DNA of 64,000 nucleotides from Archegozetes longisetosus (lineage: Eukaryota > Arthropoda > Arachnida > Sarcoptiformes > Trhypochthoniidae). How positions within the stretch are numbered: the stretch's first letter is position 1; every line of letters begins with the position of its first letter. The notes beneath the pieces are model-generated. The model had not been told where the DNA came from. It made no database searches and was given only the letters and a program-made list of their open reading frames with translations. The stretch is taken from NCBI GenBank assembly GCA_018873245.2, contig JAEMBT020000018.1, forward strand, positions 26,001 through 90,000, given 5' to 3'. Below, piece by piece: positions 33,268 through 43,374 of this stretch. Both the position numbers and the translations under genes were made by a program.

Positions 33268-35290
33268 TGGTGAGACAAAATTTACATGGGCGGTTCAAAA
33301 CCGTTATTATGCTCTCCGCCTTCTCTTCAGCTGCGTCTAAGATTCGGCAGAAAACCAAGTAGGCACGTTTATCTTTTCTAATAATGTCTGCCATAGTCGC
33401 ATTTAATAGTGGATCGAAATCCGGTTTTGAGAATGCAGCAGCACAAATAGATGGTAACTCATAATCGCTTATAATGCTACCGGCAGATATAGTTATAGGT
33501 TTATCAGAAAGGTTCACTACAGGAACGCGAGCAATCCTATTTTTGAGGGTAATATTTTGCTCTTTCACATATAGTTTGCGTTTAGAAAGTATTGTTGGAT
33601 TTGAATGCGTATAACAGTTTGCACTCATTAAGGTTTTCTTATAGCTTGATGCACACTTAACCTGCATTCCATTAGTTGGTATTTCAATATTTTCTATCGC
33701 ATGCATTTTGTTTAATATTTTTGGGGATTTTGGGCTTTTAACATCAATTATTTCGTTTTCCTTGAATGCTGCAGAATTAAACACAATGTTATTATTATAG
33801 ATATCGATCACCGATTTAGATGCACGATGAAAGTCATATCCCAACAATAGATCTAAGTGAAATTTTAGAACAACAACAGCAGTTATTGATATAGAACGCT
33901 CTTTTTTATCATCAAAGACGATAATATCGAGCTGTACTTGGCCGCTAATTTTTACAGGCTTTGAGTTAATTCCAGTAATTGGTCTACCTGTATACTTTTC
34001 AATGTTAAGACCAAGTTTTAATGCAAGATCATGAGAAATCATAGTATTCTCTGAACCCGTATCAACCAATGAACAAATTTCACACCCTTTTATTTTTACA
34101 TAAACAAACATTAATTTGTTTTTACACTTAGGTACGTAGGGATGTATAGCTTGCTGAACAGTGTGACTCAGTCCTGCATTGTTTTGTTTAGACCGATAAG
34201 GACTGTTTTCTCTTGATCGGTTACCTTGTTTATGCGGACAATTTCGTGAATGATGTCCAGGTTCTTGACAATTATAACATATACCTTTACCTTCGGTATT
34301 TCGACTTTGTGTTAATTTTTCATCAAAATTAAAGTTAACTCGTTTAGGAGCTGTGTTTCTCCTTGAGTTAAAATCGTCTCTTGGTAGAGAACGTCTGAAC
34401 TCTGTATTTTGAGAGTTAAACCCATTTCTATTATAGTTAGGGCTTAAAGATTTGCTATCGCGACTTACGCGTGTCTCATACCTGTCCCAGTTTCGATTGC
34501 CACGACGAAAACTGTTTTGACCATTATATTGTCTGTTTAACTGGTATGAGGCATTATTTTGACGGCTATTATTTTTCAAAGTATGAGTGAGATTTCTTAC
34601 CATATCTCCAAAATTTTTCATTAAAGTGGATAACTCTGTTTCCGACCTAGTTTCGGAAATCCCAGAAGTTTCGCACTCTTCAATGCCACGTTCTATCTGT
34701 TTTGCCCTATCTATGAATGCGTTCATAGTTTTAGGAGCATGAGACCGTAGCACTTTTGCAATGTCAGGTTTCATTCCCTGATACATATACTCCATCATAT
34801 CGCTTTCATTCATGCTATCATCTAATTCGAGACACAAATCTCGTTTAGCAAGAATGTAATTGTAAACACTTTCGCCTAAGGCTTGCTTGCGACGTCTTAG
34901 TTCGCTGTGTAAATAACTTTTGTGGTTAGTAGAAAGTAAGTCTGTGGTGATCAGATGTTTGAGGCTTTTCCAATCTGTTGGAGCATTTACGCCTGCACGC
35001 TTAACATTCTGGTCATACCACAGTAGACCATAATCTCTAAGATATGTGGGAAATTTGCGCAACTTAGCAGCATCATCCCAATTATTTGCATCTGCGTGAT
35101 ACTCGAATTCTCGTAGCCACTTTACGAGTTCTCGGGTATCGCGACCTGTGAAAGGCTCTAATCTTAAGCTACTAGATGTAGTCATTGACATACGGACTAC
35201 ATCTGATACAATATCTTTAAGTTCCTTAGCCGTCAAAGCAGTCACTTCTGAACTAGAAGTGGATGACTCAGATTGCCCTCTAATTGGCAT
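33197..35290 (-). CDS. gag: Gypsy Gag plus aspartic protease
   Basis: An uninterrupted 697-codon frame begins MPIRGQSESSTSSSEV at 35290. A retrotransposon-Gag region occupies residues ~45-200 (LEPFTGRDTRELVKWLREFE, then WYDQNVKRA and NYILAKRDLC). A basic Asn/Arg-rich linker leads to one CCHC knuckle (CYNCQEPGHHSRNC, ~residue 340). A retropepsin-like domain has its catalytic triad in CSLVDTGSENTMI (~residue 405) and a LLLGYDF flap/hairpin end (~residue 480). The last ~200 residues match no motif I know. Gag forms the particle and the protease matures it. The frame is intact, and pol probably follows by a frame change near 33200. Confidence 0.85.
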   Translation of the reverse strand: MPIRGQSESSTSSSEVTALTAKELKDIVSDVVRMSMTTSSSLRLEPFTGRDTRELVKWLREFEYHADANNWDDAAKLRKFPTYLRDYGLLWYDQNVKRAGVNAPTDWKSLKHLITTDLLSTNHKSYLHSELRRRKQALGESVYNYILAKRDLCLELDDSMNESDMMEYMYQGMKPDIAKVLRSHAPKTMNAFIDRAKQIERGIEECETSGISETRSETELSTLMKNFGDMVRNLTHTLKNNSRQNNASYQLNRQYNGQNSFRRGNRNWDRYETRVSRDSKSLSPNYNRNGFNSQNTEFRRSLPRDDFNSRRNTAPKRVNFNFDEKLTQSRNTEGKGICYNCQEPGHHSRNCPHKQGNRSRENSPYRSKQNNAGLSHTVQQAIHPYVPKCKNKLMFVYVKIKGCEICSLVDTGSENTMISHDLALKLGLNIEKYTGRPITGINSKPVKISGQVQLDIIVFDDKKERSISITAVVVLKFHLDLLLGYDFHRASKSVIDIYNNNIVFNSAAFKENEIIDVKSPKSPKILNKMHAIENIEIPTNGMQVKCASSYKKTLMSANCYTHSNPTILSKRKLYVKEQNITLKNRIARVPVVNLSDKPITISAGSIISDYELPSICAAAFSKPDFDPLLNATMADIIRKDKRAYLVFCRILDAAEEKAESIITVLNRPCKFCLTIGCLSGEQCPRRQSYISNHGNYK

Positions 35291-35440
35291 TTTAATAAAA
35301 CTAAAGAAATCAAAGAAGTGTTTCTTTCCTTTATTTGTGTGTTGCTCCTCTGTGATTCAGTCGACGCAACCACCGCGAAGCCGATGCTGGTGACCAATTG
35401 CAGACACTGATTACGACCACAGTGCAAACCACACAATTTT

Positions 35441-35944
35441 AAGACAAAGGGTAAGAATTGACAACTTCATTTATACTTATAACTTCAATAAATACAACAT
35501 TGATTTCTATACATCTTCAACTCCAGTAGTAAGTGGGTGTACTGAGGACTATTTTTTAGTACAGTTTTTTTAAGGACGGGTTTTTGTCTCTCTATTACCA
35601 AAAAAATGTATATTTCACATAATTTCCTAAACACTAAAATTATTTCAATTAATAATAAAAAGAATTTCTTTAAACAATAAAATTATAATATTCATATAAT
35701 ATGTTCATATATCAAGGACAAATTTTCAGGCCTGAAAAAATTACCTTGAAAACAAATTATAAGTATTATATTAATAATATATGTATATTTTATTAATTAT
35801 ATTTATTTTATATAATTTAGATAAACTTGTGTAATTTTTCTTTTTATCAAAATAAAAATAAAAATACATTACCTTTATTATTGGTAAAAGTCCAAGTAAG
35901 ATAACGTCCAACTACTTTATCAGATAATATTACATAAGAAAATT
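35441..35944. other. AT-rich interval upstream of gag (5' leader/LTR zone)
   Basis: Expected position of the Gypsy 5' LTR, but it resembles neither the 26094-26580 sequence nor anything left of 29421 that I can see. The LTR may be truncated or too diverged to recognise by eye. Confidence 0.35.
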
Positions 35945-36325
35945 GTAAAAGGTGTGCCCCCTCCCATCTCACCACCTTTCGGGTAACAGTACCCAGACGC
36001 GCCTAAACATTTAATTTTATAATATATCGGGTACTGTACCCCTCGCCGCTTGTTTTAGCGACTATTTAATCCATCATACAATCTCTACGTATAGAGAAAG
36101 TAGAGGATCTCCCAAAAGTGGTGTCAGGTATGGGATTCGAACCACTGGCCAAATGATTCAAACACTCATACTCTTTAACCACTAAGCTATTAAGACAATT
36201 GATAAGAAATGGAGCTGTTATGTGGTTTTATTAGAAGTATTGATATAAGTTGTTATCATTACTCATTGAATTATATTATCATAAAGTTAACATTGTTGAT
36301 AACAGCTTTATCAATATGCTTATAT
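35945..36325 (-). mobile_element. tRNA-derived SINE-like repeat, copy 2 (inverted)
   Basis: It is the reverse complement of the 13740-14115 unit. The B box reads ggattcgaacc (36132-36142, complement) and the A-box complement lies at 36178-36190. The cagtacccag and agcggcgagg tail blocks match copy 1, as does the gttaac palindrome on the far side. Divergence is roughly 10-15% by eye. Confidence 0.6.
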
Positions 36326-36484
36326 GCTATATGCGTATATGCTTAGCTTGATGTCACGCAATGCTTTTATATGAGGAACAAAAATACTGTCCCGCCCCGT
36401 CCCTGATTTCAGTACTTTTTTTTTCATAAACGTAAAAAATTTTTATCTCTATTACTCTTTAAGAATGAAATAAGAAAGATGTTT

Positions 36485-36600
36485 ATAAGCCATATCTAAA
36501 CAAAGCACTACATCTGTGAAAGTCCTATTCTTATATACCCATTCCATATCATTTTTATAACTTCTAGTAATTTCTAGATAAGGAAACGTCTAGACAACGT
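36485..36600 (-). promoter_or_regulatory. Heat-shock-element/TATA promoter-like module beside the Polinton B left end
   Basis: Minus-strand order: ATCTAGAAATTACTAGAAGT (heat-shock-element-like inverted NGAAN units), a tgatatgga block, GGTATATAAGAATAGG as TATA box, then gactttcac and gtagtgctttg. The same series occurs on the plus strand at 46815-46915. It points away from Polinton B. Confidence 0.45.
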
Positions 36601-36605
36601 TCTAT

Positions 36606-36966
36606 TGTGTTTTTAGTAATATTTATAGTTTTCACAATGTAACAGAGATTATCTAATCTGTGCGATTAATTTCTTAGTTGCATCATTGAAATGAAATCAA
36701 ATACGTTAGTCATGAAACTCATTCTCATTACTAAATTTTTTTCTCATCGATGAGAATTGGAATGTGCATGCTTATAGTAGTGTGACGTGTTACTCCGACA
36801 ATAAGCATTGATATATAATATATAAAAGACTCATATAATTTATAATTTCAATTTGCTATTGTAATTCTTATATTCATCGAAGTTATCAAACTTAAGTCAG
36901 TATTTCCCTTAAATCTTATCATTAACTTATTGCTCTTTTCTTCAGAAATTTTAAGTTCTATAAAAT
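36606..36966 (+). repeat. Polinton B left terminal inverted repeat
   Basis: Contains the palindrome tctcatcgatgaga (36749-36762), a gcatgc, a tgacgtgtta CRE-like site, and atatataaaagactc as a TATA-like box pointing into the element. Its inner ~120 bp encode, on the minus strand, the last ~38 residues of the terminal gene at 44239-44700. Confidence 0.8.
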
Positions 36967-36967
36967 A

Positions 36968-37156
36968 ATGACCAAAATGGTAAAGAAGGAATGTAAAGGT
37001 GTAACAATTATTGATGAAAATAAGATAACAAGAGACCCAAAAACAAAGAATATTGTTAACAAATATCAAGAAAAGTTCTTTTCATTTGATTATGATAAAC
37101 GAGTCATTGTTAAGAATAATAACGATCATATTAACACATTACCTTACGGATATTAA
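36968..37156 (+). pseudogene. polB: PolB C-terminal remnant of Polinton B
   Basis: The ORF reads through ENKITRDPKTKNIVNKYQEK, then FDYDKRVIV and ends LPYGY, matching the last ~60 codons of the copy A polymerase (ITREPKTKNLVNKV...). Everything upstream, including exonuclease and polymerase motifs, is gone, and the fragment abuts the left TIR. The ATG at 36968 belongs to the junction, not to the ancestral gene. It converges with, and overlaps by a few bases, the integrase gene. Confidence 0.8.
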
Positions 37157-38042
37157 TTCTTTAAATTTTCAGCAGGAATCCAACTATTCATTGAACGTGG
37201 ATATCCTTTCCATTTCACATATAACTCTTTTTTCCCATTTCTAGTTCTTGTAAATAATTCAGTTGTCCAATTAGGTAAATAACCTTTATCAAAAGTTCCC
37301 TTATATTTAGATATTCTAACCTTATCTCCTACAATAAATTTATTTGACTGTCTTATCATTTTATCACTTTTATACAAGTTCTTATACACCAAAACTTCAT
37401 TCTCTTTTTTACTACCTTCTACAGCAGTCATTTTAATTGAAGTATGAAAAGTATTATTATAATTATAAACTAAATCATCAACTATATTTATCCATTTCTT
37501 ATTACCAACTTGTGTAAAATATTTCCACATCTTAGTTTTTAAAGTTCTATTAAATCTTTCAACAATAGAAGCTTTAACATCAGTGTTTGTACTAAACCAA
37601 ATAATATTATTACTCTTTAAAAACTTTTGGAATTTGTTATTGGTGAATTCTTTACCTTTATCTGCTTGTAACTTCAAAGGTTTTCTTTCTTTAAAAATAT
37701 TATCAAAAGATTTAAATATTTCTTCAGCTGTTTTATTCTTTATCGGAATAGCCCAACTATATTTACTAAAACAATCTATAACAGTTAATAAGTAATTAAA
37801 CCCTTTATTCTCATCACTGAACTCTCTCATCTCAACTAAGTCTGCTTGCTATTGATTATCTATTTCTTTAACGTAAACTCTTCTAGTTTCAAACTTTTTT
37901 CTAATTGGTTTATGTAAAGTATAAGTATCAACTGTATCTAAAAAATCTTTTACTTCTTTTTGTTTTAGTCCAGTTTTTCTTACTAAATCATTAATACCTG
38001 AATAACCTTGTTTAGGATCAAAATAAATATCTTTAAGTGATT
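37153..38042 (-). pseudogene. Polinton integrase with chromodomain-like C-terminus, copy B
   Basis: The core is open for 225 codons from MREFSDENKG (37830): LTVIDCFSKYSWAIP (Asp 1), KLQADKGKEF (Asp 2), SIVERFNRTLK (Glu), then GDKVRISKYKGTFDKGYLPNW and a chromodomain-like ELYVKWKGYPRSMNSWIPAE end. The N-terminal zinc-finger-like region (38042-37830: YFDPKQGYSGINDLVRK, VDTYTLHK) is in the same frame but interrupted by a TAG near 37850, with no ATG upstream other than the PLA2 gene. A TGA shared with copy A separates it from the PLA2 frame. The catalytic part looks sound. Confidence 0.85.
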
Positions 38043-38043
38043 G

Positions 38044-38577
38044 TCATGAAATATGATCAAAACCTAGCCAAGATTTAGATGACATTAAAGCTGCAACTTT
38101 CTTTGAATCATTTCTAACGTATTCAGGTTGATTTATGTCATTTGCTAATCTATTTGCTTGTTGTGCTAATAATTTATCAGCTATATTTCTATTCTTTGTA
38201 TCTTTATTTTTATCATATGCAATGTCATGTTCTAAGCATGCTTTATCTAAATTATTTATTCCTTTATAACCTTGTGATAATCTTGTATTAAGTTTAGTTC
38301 CAGGACCACAATAACTATATTTCCCCGTGTTATTAAAACTACAATTTTCTACATTTTCAGATAAAACATCTTTAGGTAGAGATAAATGCATCTCTGGTAT
38401 TGGAATTTTATTTAATAAAGTATTAAAAACTCCTTTACCTTTTTTAATAAATTGATAAAGTTTAGTTCCACAAGATGAACAAATTCCAGTTATCATAGGT
38501 TTATTATTTTTAGAACAAATTTCTTTAATATTATCAACTTCTTTTTTACTCTTACATTTTAAACAATATATCATCAT
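38044..38577 (-). CDS. PLA2-like virion protein with zinc-ribbon start
   Basis: I prefer the start MMIYCLKCKSKK at 38577, 17 bp from the divergent ATPase ATG; a longer start at 38604 would overlap it. CLKC and CSSC (~25 residues apart) form a possible zinc ribbon. The core has a CGPGT calcium-loop-like motif and CLEHDIAYD with the catalytic His-Asp, matching the parvoviral VP1u/Polinton PLA2-like domain. A Lys/Asn-rich helix and an ALMSSKSWLGF end follow. In parvoviruses the enzyme acts on endosomal membranes during entry; here the role is inferred. The frame is intact to TGA. Confidence 0.75.
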   Translation of the reverse strand: MMIYCLKCKSKKEVDNIKEICSKNNKPMITGICSSCGTKLYQFIKKGKGVFNTLLNKIPIPEMHLSLPKDVLSENVENCSFNNTGKYSYCGPGTKLNTRLSQGYKGINNLDKACLEHDIAYDKNKDTKNRNIADKLLAQQANRLANDINQPEYVRNDSKKVAALMSSKSWLGFDHIS

Positions 38578-38593
38578 TGATAATTGTAAATAA

Positions 38594-39337
38594 ATGATGG
38601 ACAATCTATCAATTCCAATTGAAAATAAAAGGAATAATAATCCTTTACTTCCTAATTCAATTAGAGCTTGTATTGTAGGAAAATCAGGTTGTGGTAAAAC
38701 AAATCTGTTATTAAACTTATTACTTAATAATTGGTTAGATTATGATCACTTATATATCTTTAGTAAATCATTACATCAACCAGAATATAAGGTGTTAATT
38801 AAAAGAATAAAAAGCAATTTGACAAAAGAATTAATCGCTGATCTAATAAAGAATAAGTTAACTGATGATTATTATATTAAAAAGATAGGTCAAGGTTTAA
38901 AAGAAAAGAATAAGATAATAGTTGAATATTTTGATGATAGTTCAAGTATACCTGATCCAACTGAATTGAATAAGAATCATAAAAACCTGATAATATTTGA
39001 TGATATTATGTTGGAGAAACAGAACAAATGTGAAGCATATTATACAAGAGGAAGGCATAATAATGTTGATTGTTTTTATATATCACAGAATTATATTGAT
39101 TTACCTCGACAAACTATAAGAGAAAATTCAAATTTATTTATGTTATTTCTTCAAGATAATATAACGTTAGATAATTTTTATAGAGATCATTGTACAGATA
39201 TTAATAAGGATGAATTTAAATATTTATGTACTAATACATGGAATCATCCTTATAGTTTTGTAACAATTGATTTATCATCAAATAAAGATAAGGGAAAATA
39301 CAGAAGAAACTTAAACGACTTTTATATCAGTTGTTAA
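38594..39337 (+). CDS. Polinton DNA-packaging ATPase (FtsK/HerA type)
   Basis: 247 codons, intact. The Walker A motif is CIVGKSGCGKTNLL (residues ~27-40) and the Walker B NLIIFDDIMLE (~residue 135). A conserved YYTRGRHNNVDCFYISQNYI sensor-like block and FLQDN follow. The length (~250 aa) is typical of the A32/packaging ATPases of Polintons and related viruses, which pump DNA into the capsid. It is transcribed divergently from the PLA2 gene, with essentially no spacer, which implies a shared promoter. Confidence 0.9.
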   Translation: MMDNLSIPIENKRNNNPLLPNSIRACIVGKSGCGKTNLLLNLLLNNWLDYDHLYIFSKSLHQPEYKVLIKRIKSNLTKELIADLIKNKLTDDYYIKKIGQGLKEKNKIIVEYFDDSSSIPDPTELNKNHKNLIIFDDIMLEKQNKCEAYYTRGRHNNVDCFYISQNYIDLPRQTIRENSNLFMLFLQDNITLDNFYRDHCTDINKDEFKYLCTNTWNHPYSFVTIDLSSNKDKGKYRRNLNDFYISC

Positions 39338-39407
39338 ACAACACCGTTTAACGATATAAAAAATCAATCAATTTTTGAACGATCGTTTAATTATTTGATA
39401 ATAAACA

Positions 39408-40235
39408 ATGTTTTTGAATATTACTGATCCGAACAAAAGAAGTCAAATTGTTAATGATTTTCTTAAAACTAGAAAAAATATTAAACAAAACTTTGAAGAA
39501 GAAAAACTATCCAATACTGGATTTAAAGAAGAAACAGAAAAACTATTTAAACCAATAACACAATCTATTAGTGAACAAAATATATCTCATAAAAAATAAT
39601 TGAATGCTTTAGGTGATATGATTTCAACAAATCAAGGAAAGATTTACCAAAAAATTCATCAATTACCTGCAATAACTACTGGATCAGAAATTAAAACAGT
39701 AAAACATATACAAGTGAGTAAACTAATTCAAAAATATTTAAGTGACAATACAAATAAAAGTAATGCAATATATTCAATAAGATACAATCCTAGTGATAAT
39801 CATTATTCAATTGGTAATTCAATTATAAAATTTGATAATAATTCTATGGGAATCGCTGGTAAAAAATATAATGCAACTGAAGGATTGATGGAACTATTAA
39901 CTAAAACAGACCCTAATATAGACATTCTTTTAGATCAAGATATAAATGATTATAAAGAAATACTTGAAAAACAAATGCCATCTTTCAAAATGCGGATCCA
40001 AATTCAAAAGATTAGCCTCTGATAGAAGTGCTAAATGGGTAACAATAAGTAAAAACTGTTTCCAAATATGATTAAAAAGTCAGGAGGAAAATTAAATAAT
40101 GTAACTTTTCTACCAAGTGATCCAGAATCATTAGTAAATCAATTACAATTATCTCTTGCTTCTTATAGTGCAGGAAATAATGGAGAATTTAATAAAATAA
40201 ATGCGATACTAGATGAATTATTAAAAATAAAATGA
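39408..40235 (+). pseudogene. Conserved Polinton protein of unknown function (broken in three frames)
   Basis: Three open stretches read as one gene. 39408-39599 has NITDPNKRSQIVNDFLKT. 39600-40022 has IYSIRYNPSDNHYSIGNS and GLMELLTKTDP. A last frame to 40235 has KKSGGKLNNVTFLPSDPESL and INAILDELLKIK. The segment with a structured IDFDNN-like middle and a C-terminal ILDELL helix recurs in arthropod Polinton proteins that I know only as unnamed ORFs. A TAA at 39597-39599 and a shift near 40005 separate the pieces. Its place after the ATPase suggests a virion or packaging role. Confidence 0.5.
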
Positions 40236-40285
40236 TAACAAAGAATGATTATATAAAAATACATAAGAATGTTTTTTCATTATGA

Positions 40286-40496
40286 TCATATTTTCTTAAA
40301 GCCTTTACCAGTTTTATTAATCAAAGACTTTAAGAACATTTGTTGTTCTGCTGGTAAAGATTTTATTTTTTCTTATTTGAAGAACTTTTAGTAATTTTCT
40401 TAGTTTCTAAACTAATTCTGTCAGCTGATGACAATCCTTTACCTAATATAAAAGTTTTATTCAATTTAGGATTATTACAGTTATATCTTATCATTT
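40286..40496 (-). pseudogene. Small Polinton ORF (~70 codons, one frameshift)
   Basis: The minus-strand ATG (40496) opens MIRYNCNNPKLNKTFILGKG, a Ser/Lys-rich middle, and, after a one-base slip in an A-run near 40370, SLPAEQQMFLKSLINKTG ending GFKKI. It is too short for a longer-gene search, but its Lys-rich, helix-ended pattern and intergenic position between two plus-strand genes look like a real small gene. Function unknown. Confidence 0.4.
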
Positions 40497-40543
40497 AACT
40501 AATTAAAAATTGATTTTGATAAATTTACTAATAAATAAGTATA

Positions 40544-41290
40544 ATGTCAATAAACAAGTTCGGATTTAGATCAAATTATGATAATGACATAGATTTAGAT
40601 AGACAAATCAATACAGATCTGGACAAATTTGTAAGATCTACAGGAGGAAGTATGGTTGGAGCACTCAATATGAATAACAATAGGATAATGAATTTATCAA
40701 ATCCTACTGAACCACTTGATGCAGCAACAAAAAGTATGTTGATAGATTAGATAGTAAAATAAGATTGATAAAAGAAGAACAAGCTAAAGTTGAAAATAAA
40801 ATAGATGATCTTAAAAACTTTGATCATACAGACATGAAAAATAAACAAATTAAAAATGTTGCTGATCCAATTGATCCAAATGATGCAGTAACAAAAGTTA
40901 TTTAGAGAAAAGAATATTTTCATTCCTAAAGAATATAAACTAAAGATTCCAAAATATAATGATAAAACAATAAGTGGAGAATTGAAATTAATATCAACTC
41001 AAATAGATAATTTATTTATTTTAGTTGGTAAATTGACTATATTAGCCAATATTGCAACTAAAACATTGAATATAGCTGAAATGACAAAGCATTTTACTAA
41101 TTATCAATATGTATTTAAATGTGTGCGATATGAAGAATGCAATGAGCAAAGTGTAGATTATTTCATTAGTCAAACTTTGGTTGATATTTTAATAAGAGAT
41201 AATATATTTCTTATTTCAGGTATTAGTCAAATTAAAACGAATAATTGTTTAGAGATAAACACAATAGTTTATTTGAATCAACCAAGCTAA
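40544..41290 (+). pseudogene. Fibre-like virion protein with phage-tail-fibre-type repeats
   Basis: The N-terminal frame (MSINKFGFRSNYDNDIDLDR) leads to GGSMVGALNMNNNRIMNL and NPTEPLDAATK. A second, shorter repeat (KNKQIKNVADPIDPNDAVTK) follows in a shifted frame near 40830-40895. This is the GG-x-LNM-x-N-I-x-NL-DAxTK pattern of tail-fibre repeats. The C-terminal 102-codon domain (40982-41290) has alternating hydrophobic residues consistent with a receptor-binding knob. Stops near 40748 and 40905 break the frame. In Polinton-like viruses fibres mediate attachment. Confidence 0.55.
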
Positions 41291-41292
41291 GC

Positions 41293-42045
41293 CTCTTTCA
41301 AATGTAATCTTAATGTTATTTTTTCTCCTCTCAAATTCAATAACTTTCCATTATTATCTTTCAATCTAATTTGAATATAATCTATTTTATCATTAGTATT
41401 AACTGGTAAATAGATTAGATTCTTTGGCGTTTCAATTATTTTTTCTCCTGGAAGACATTTAGGAAAGAAGCTATAAATTATTGGTTATTTAGATGAATTA
41501 AGATATGAAGCTTGAACTAAACTACATTCAACTAGAATTGAATTAATAGTCAAAATGTTTACTGTACTAGTTCCTTCATTATAAGGATCACTAAATACTT
41601 TCTTTTCATAACCTAATATAACACTTAGAGATTGTTGATGAGAAAAACCTACTTGATATTTAGCATCCTTAATTTGAAATATACATCTTAGAGTTGCTAG
41701 ATTAGCTGAGATATTAATATAACCTTTATTTGTTGACTTATCATAATGACCTCTTGATTTCATGATTCTAAATATTTCACTATTGATTTGTTTCAATTCA
41801 TAACTCCCTTCAGGTATCTCTATTTCAAACCAATTAGCTCCCTTATCTATCGAATATCTAAATATATTATTTGTGTTATCTATATTTGGAAAACTATAAT
41901 ACGTTTCTAAATTAACCAAAGCTATCTCATATTGCTTCTCTTTCTTCAGCTGTATTGGAGGAGAATAATTGGTTATGAAATCAGTACTACTTGAATCTAA
42001 AATAAGGGATATTGAATCTTTAGGTTGTATATAAACTTCAGACAT
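41293..42045 (-). pseudogene. Penton-like minor capsid protein (single jelly-roll), one nonsense codon
   Basis: The ATG at 42045 opens MSEVYIQPKDSISLILDSSS, then YEIALVNLETYYSFPNI and the beta-rich middle (GANWFEIEIPEGSYELKQIN, FQIKDAKYQVGF). After a TAA at 41485-41487 the same frame continues through IIYSFFPKCLPGEKIIE, PKNLIYLPV and LLNLRGEKITLRLHLKEA to the natural stop at ~41291. The C-terminal block is the most conserved part of Polinton penton-like proteins. Total ~250 residues, as expected. It would cap the five-fold vertices. The frame is otherwise clean. Confidence 0.8.
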
Positions 42046-42074
42046 TTATTTAAAACGAATTTACGGTATTATAA

Positions 42075-43364
42075 ATGACAACTAATGTAGTAGAAGATTA
42101 TTTAAAAATATCTGATCCACTTCAAACAGATGAAAGTGTATCTGAATATAATTATCATAACTATGAACCGGTAGCAGGCAGTAATCTTAATTCTAACCAA
42201 CAAATAAGAATATTAATTGAAAATCAAGATTCATATTATCTACCATCAAAGAGTCTGCTAACAATTTAAGGAAAATTAGTTAAAAGTGATGGGGTAAAAT
42301 TACTAGATACTGAAATTGTAACATTAGTTAATAATGGAGTAATGTTCTTATTTGATAGAATAGAATATCAAATTGGGGATAAAGTTATCGAATATATTAA
42401 TCACCCTGGACAATGTACTCTGATGAAAGGTTTATTAAGTTATCCAAAAGATTTCGAAAACTCCGGATTAAATATGTGTTGGACATTAGATAAAGGTAAA
42501 GGTGAGGCTAGTCTAACAACAAACAATGGATTCAAGTTACGACATGAAAAGATACAGATAAGAGGTGATGGGAACTTTAGTTTTGTTATTCCTTTAAGTC
42601 ATATATTTGGTTTTTGTGAAGATTATAAGAAAGTAATCTATGGAGTAAAACATAGTTTAATTTTAACTAGAAGTGGTAATGAAGATTCAATATTTAAAAC
42701 TGGTACTGTAGTAAGTAAAGTTGAAATAACAAATATAACATGGACAATGATAAATATTATTCCCAACTTTGAACAATTACATTCTTTAAATAAACTAATT
42801 GAAAGTAAAAAATCATTTCCTATTGGATTCATGTATAGAAATATTGATGTATTAGATGTATCAATAAATAATGAATTTACTTGGCGTTTAGGTCCAAGAA
42901 GTGCTTCAGAAAAACCTAAATATATCATAATAGGTTTTCAAACTGATAAAAGTAAGAATGTTGAAAAAAATCATGCAGTATTCAATCATTGTGATGTTAG
43001 AAATATTTATGTTGAATTGAATGCTATCAGATATCCAAATATAGATATTATAAATAATTTTAAAGAAGAAGATTATTCATTTACTTATTACTTAGCTAAA
43101 CAATTCAGAGAGAAATATTATGGGTTAAATGATAACTATAATGACTTTATGATAAATCAAAATGATTTCAAAGATTTATATCCTCTATTTGTCTTTGTTG
43201 TTAGTAAACAAAGTGAAAGATTAAAGAATTCTATTTCTGATATTACAATAAGAGCTAGATTTAATTCAAATGTTCCTACTAATACTAAATGTTATTGTTT
43301 AATATTAAGTGATAGATTAATGAAACTAACAAGCGATGGATCTAGAATGATGATTGATTATTAA
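42075..43364 (+). pseudogene. Major capsid protein (double jelly-roll), one nonsense codon
   Basis: The start MTTNVVEDYLKISDP at 42075 is followed by a long beta-rich protein of ~430 residues. The block FKLRHEKIQIRGDGNFSFVI then PLSHIFGFCEDYKKVIYG is characteristic of Polinton/adintovirus hexon-like capsid proteins. Other landmarks are FDRIEYQIGDKVIEYINHPG and TWRLGPRSASEKPKYIIIG. A TAA at 42267-42269 interrupts the frame after 64 codons; the same frame then stays open for 1.1 kb. It divergently shares a 29-bp spacer with the penton gene. Its presence is the best evidence that this Polinton family could build capsids. Confidence 0.85.
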
Positions 43365-43374
43365 TTATTAATAA

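Larger units (their letters stand above)
29421..35440 (-). mobile_element. Ty3/Gypsy retrotransposon body (gag-pro-pol), LTRs unresolved
   Basis: A minus-strand gag with CCHC knuckle and protease, then reverse transcriptase, RNase H and integrase in Ty3/Gypsy order, with an acidic/hydrophobic 3' ORF. A ttggtcaccagcatcggc stretch near 35380-35400 (minus sense) lies upstream of gag and could be a primer-binding region. I could not identify an identical LTR pair. The element has one pol stop and a few frame breaks, so it is probably inactive but not old. Confidence 0.85.
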
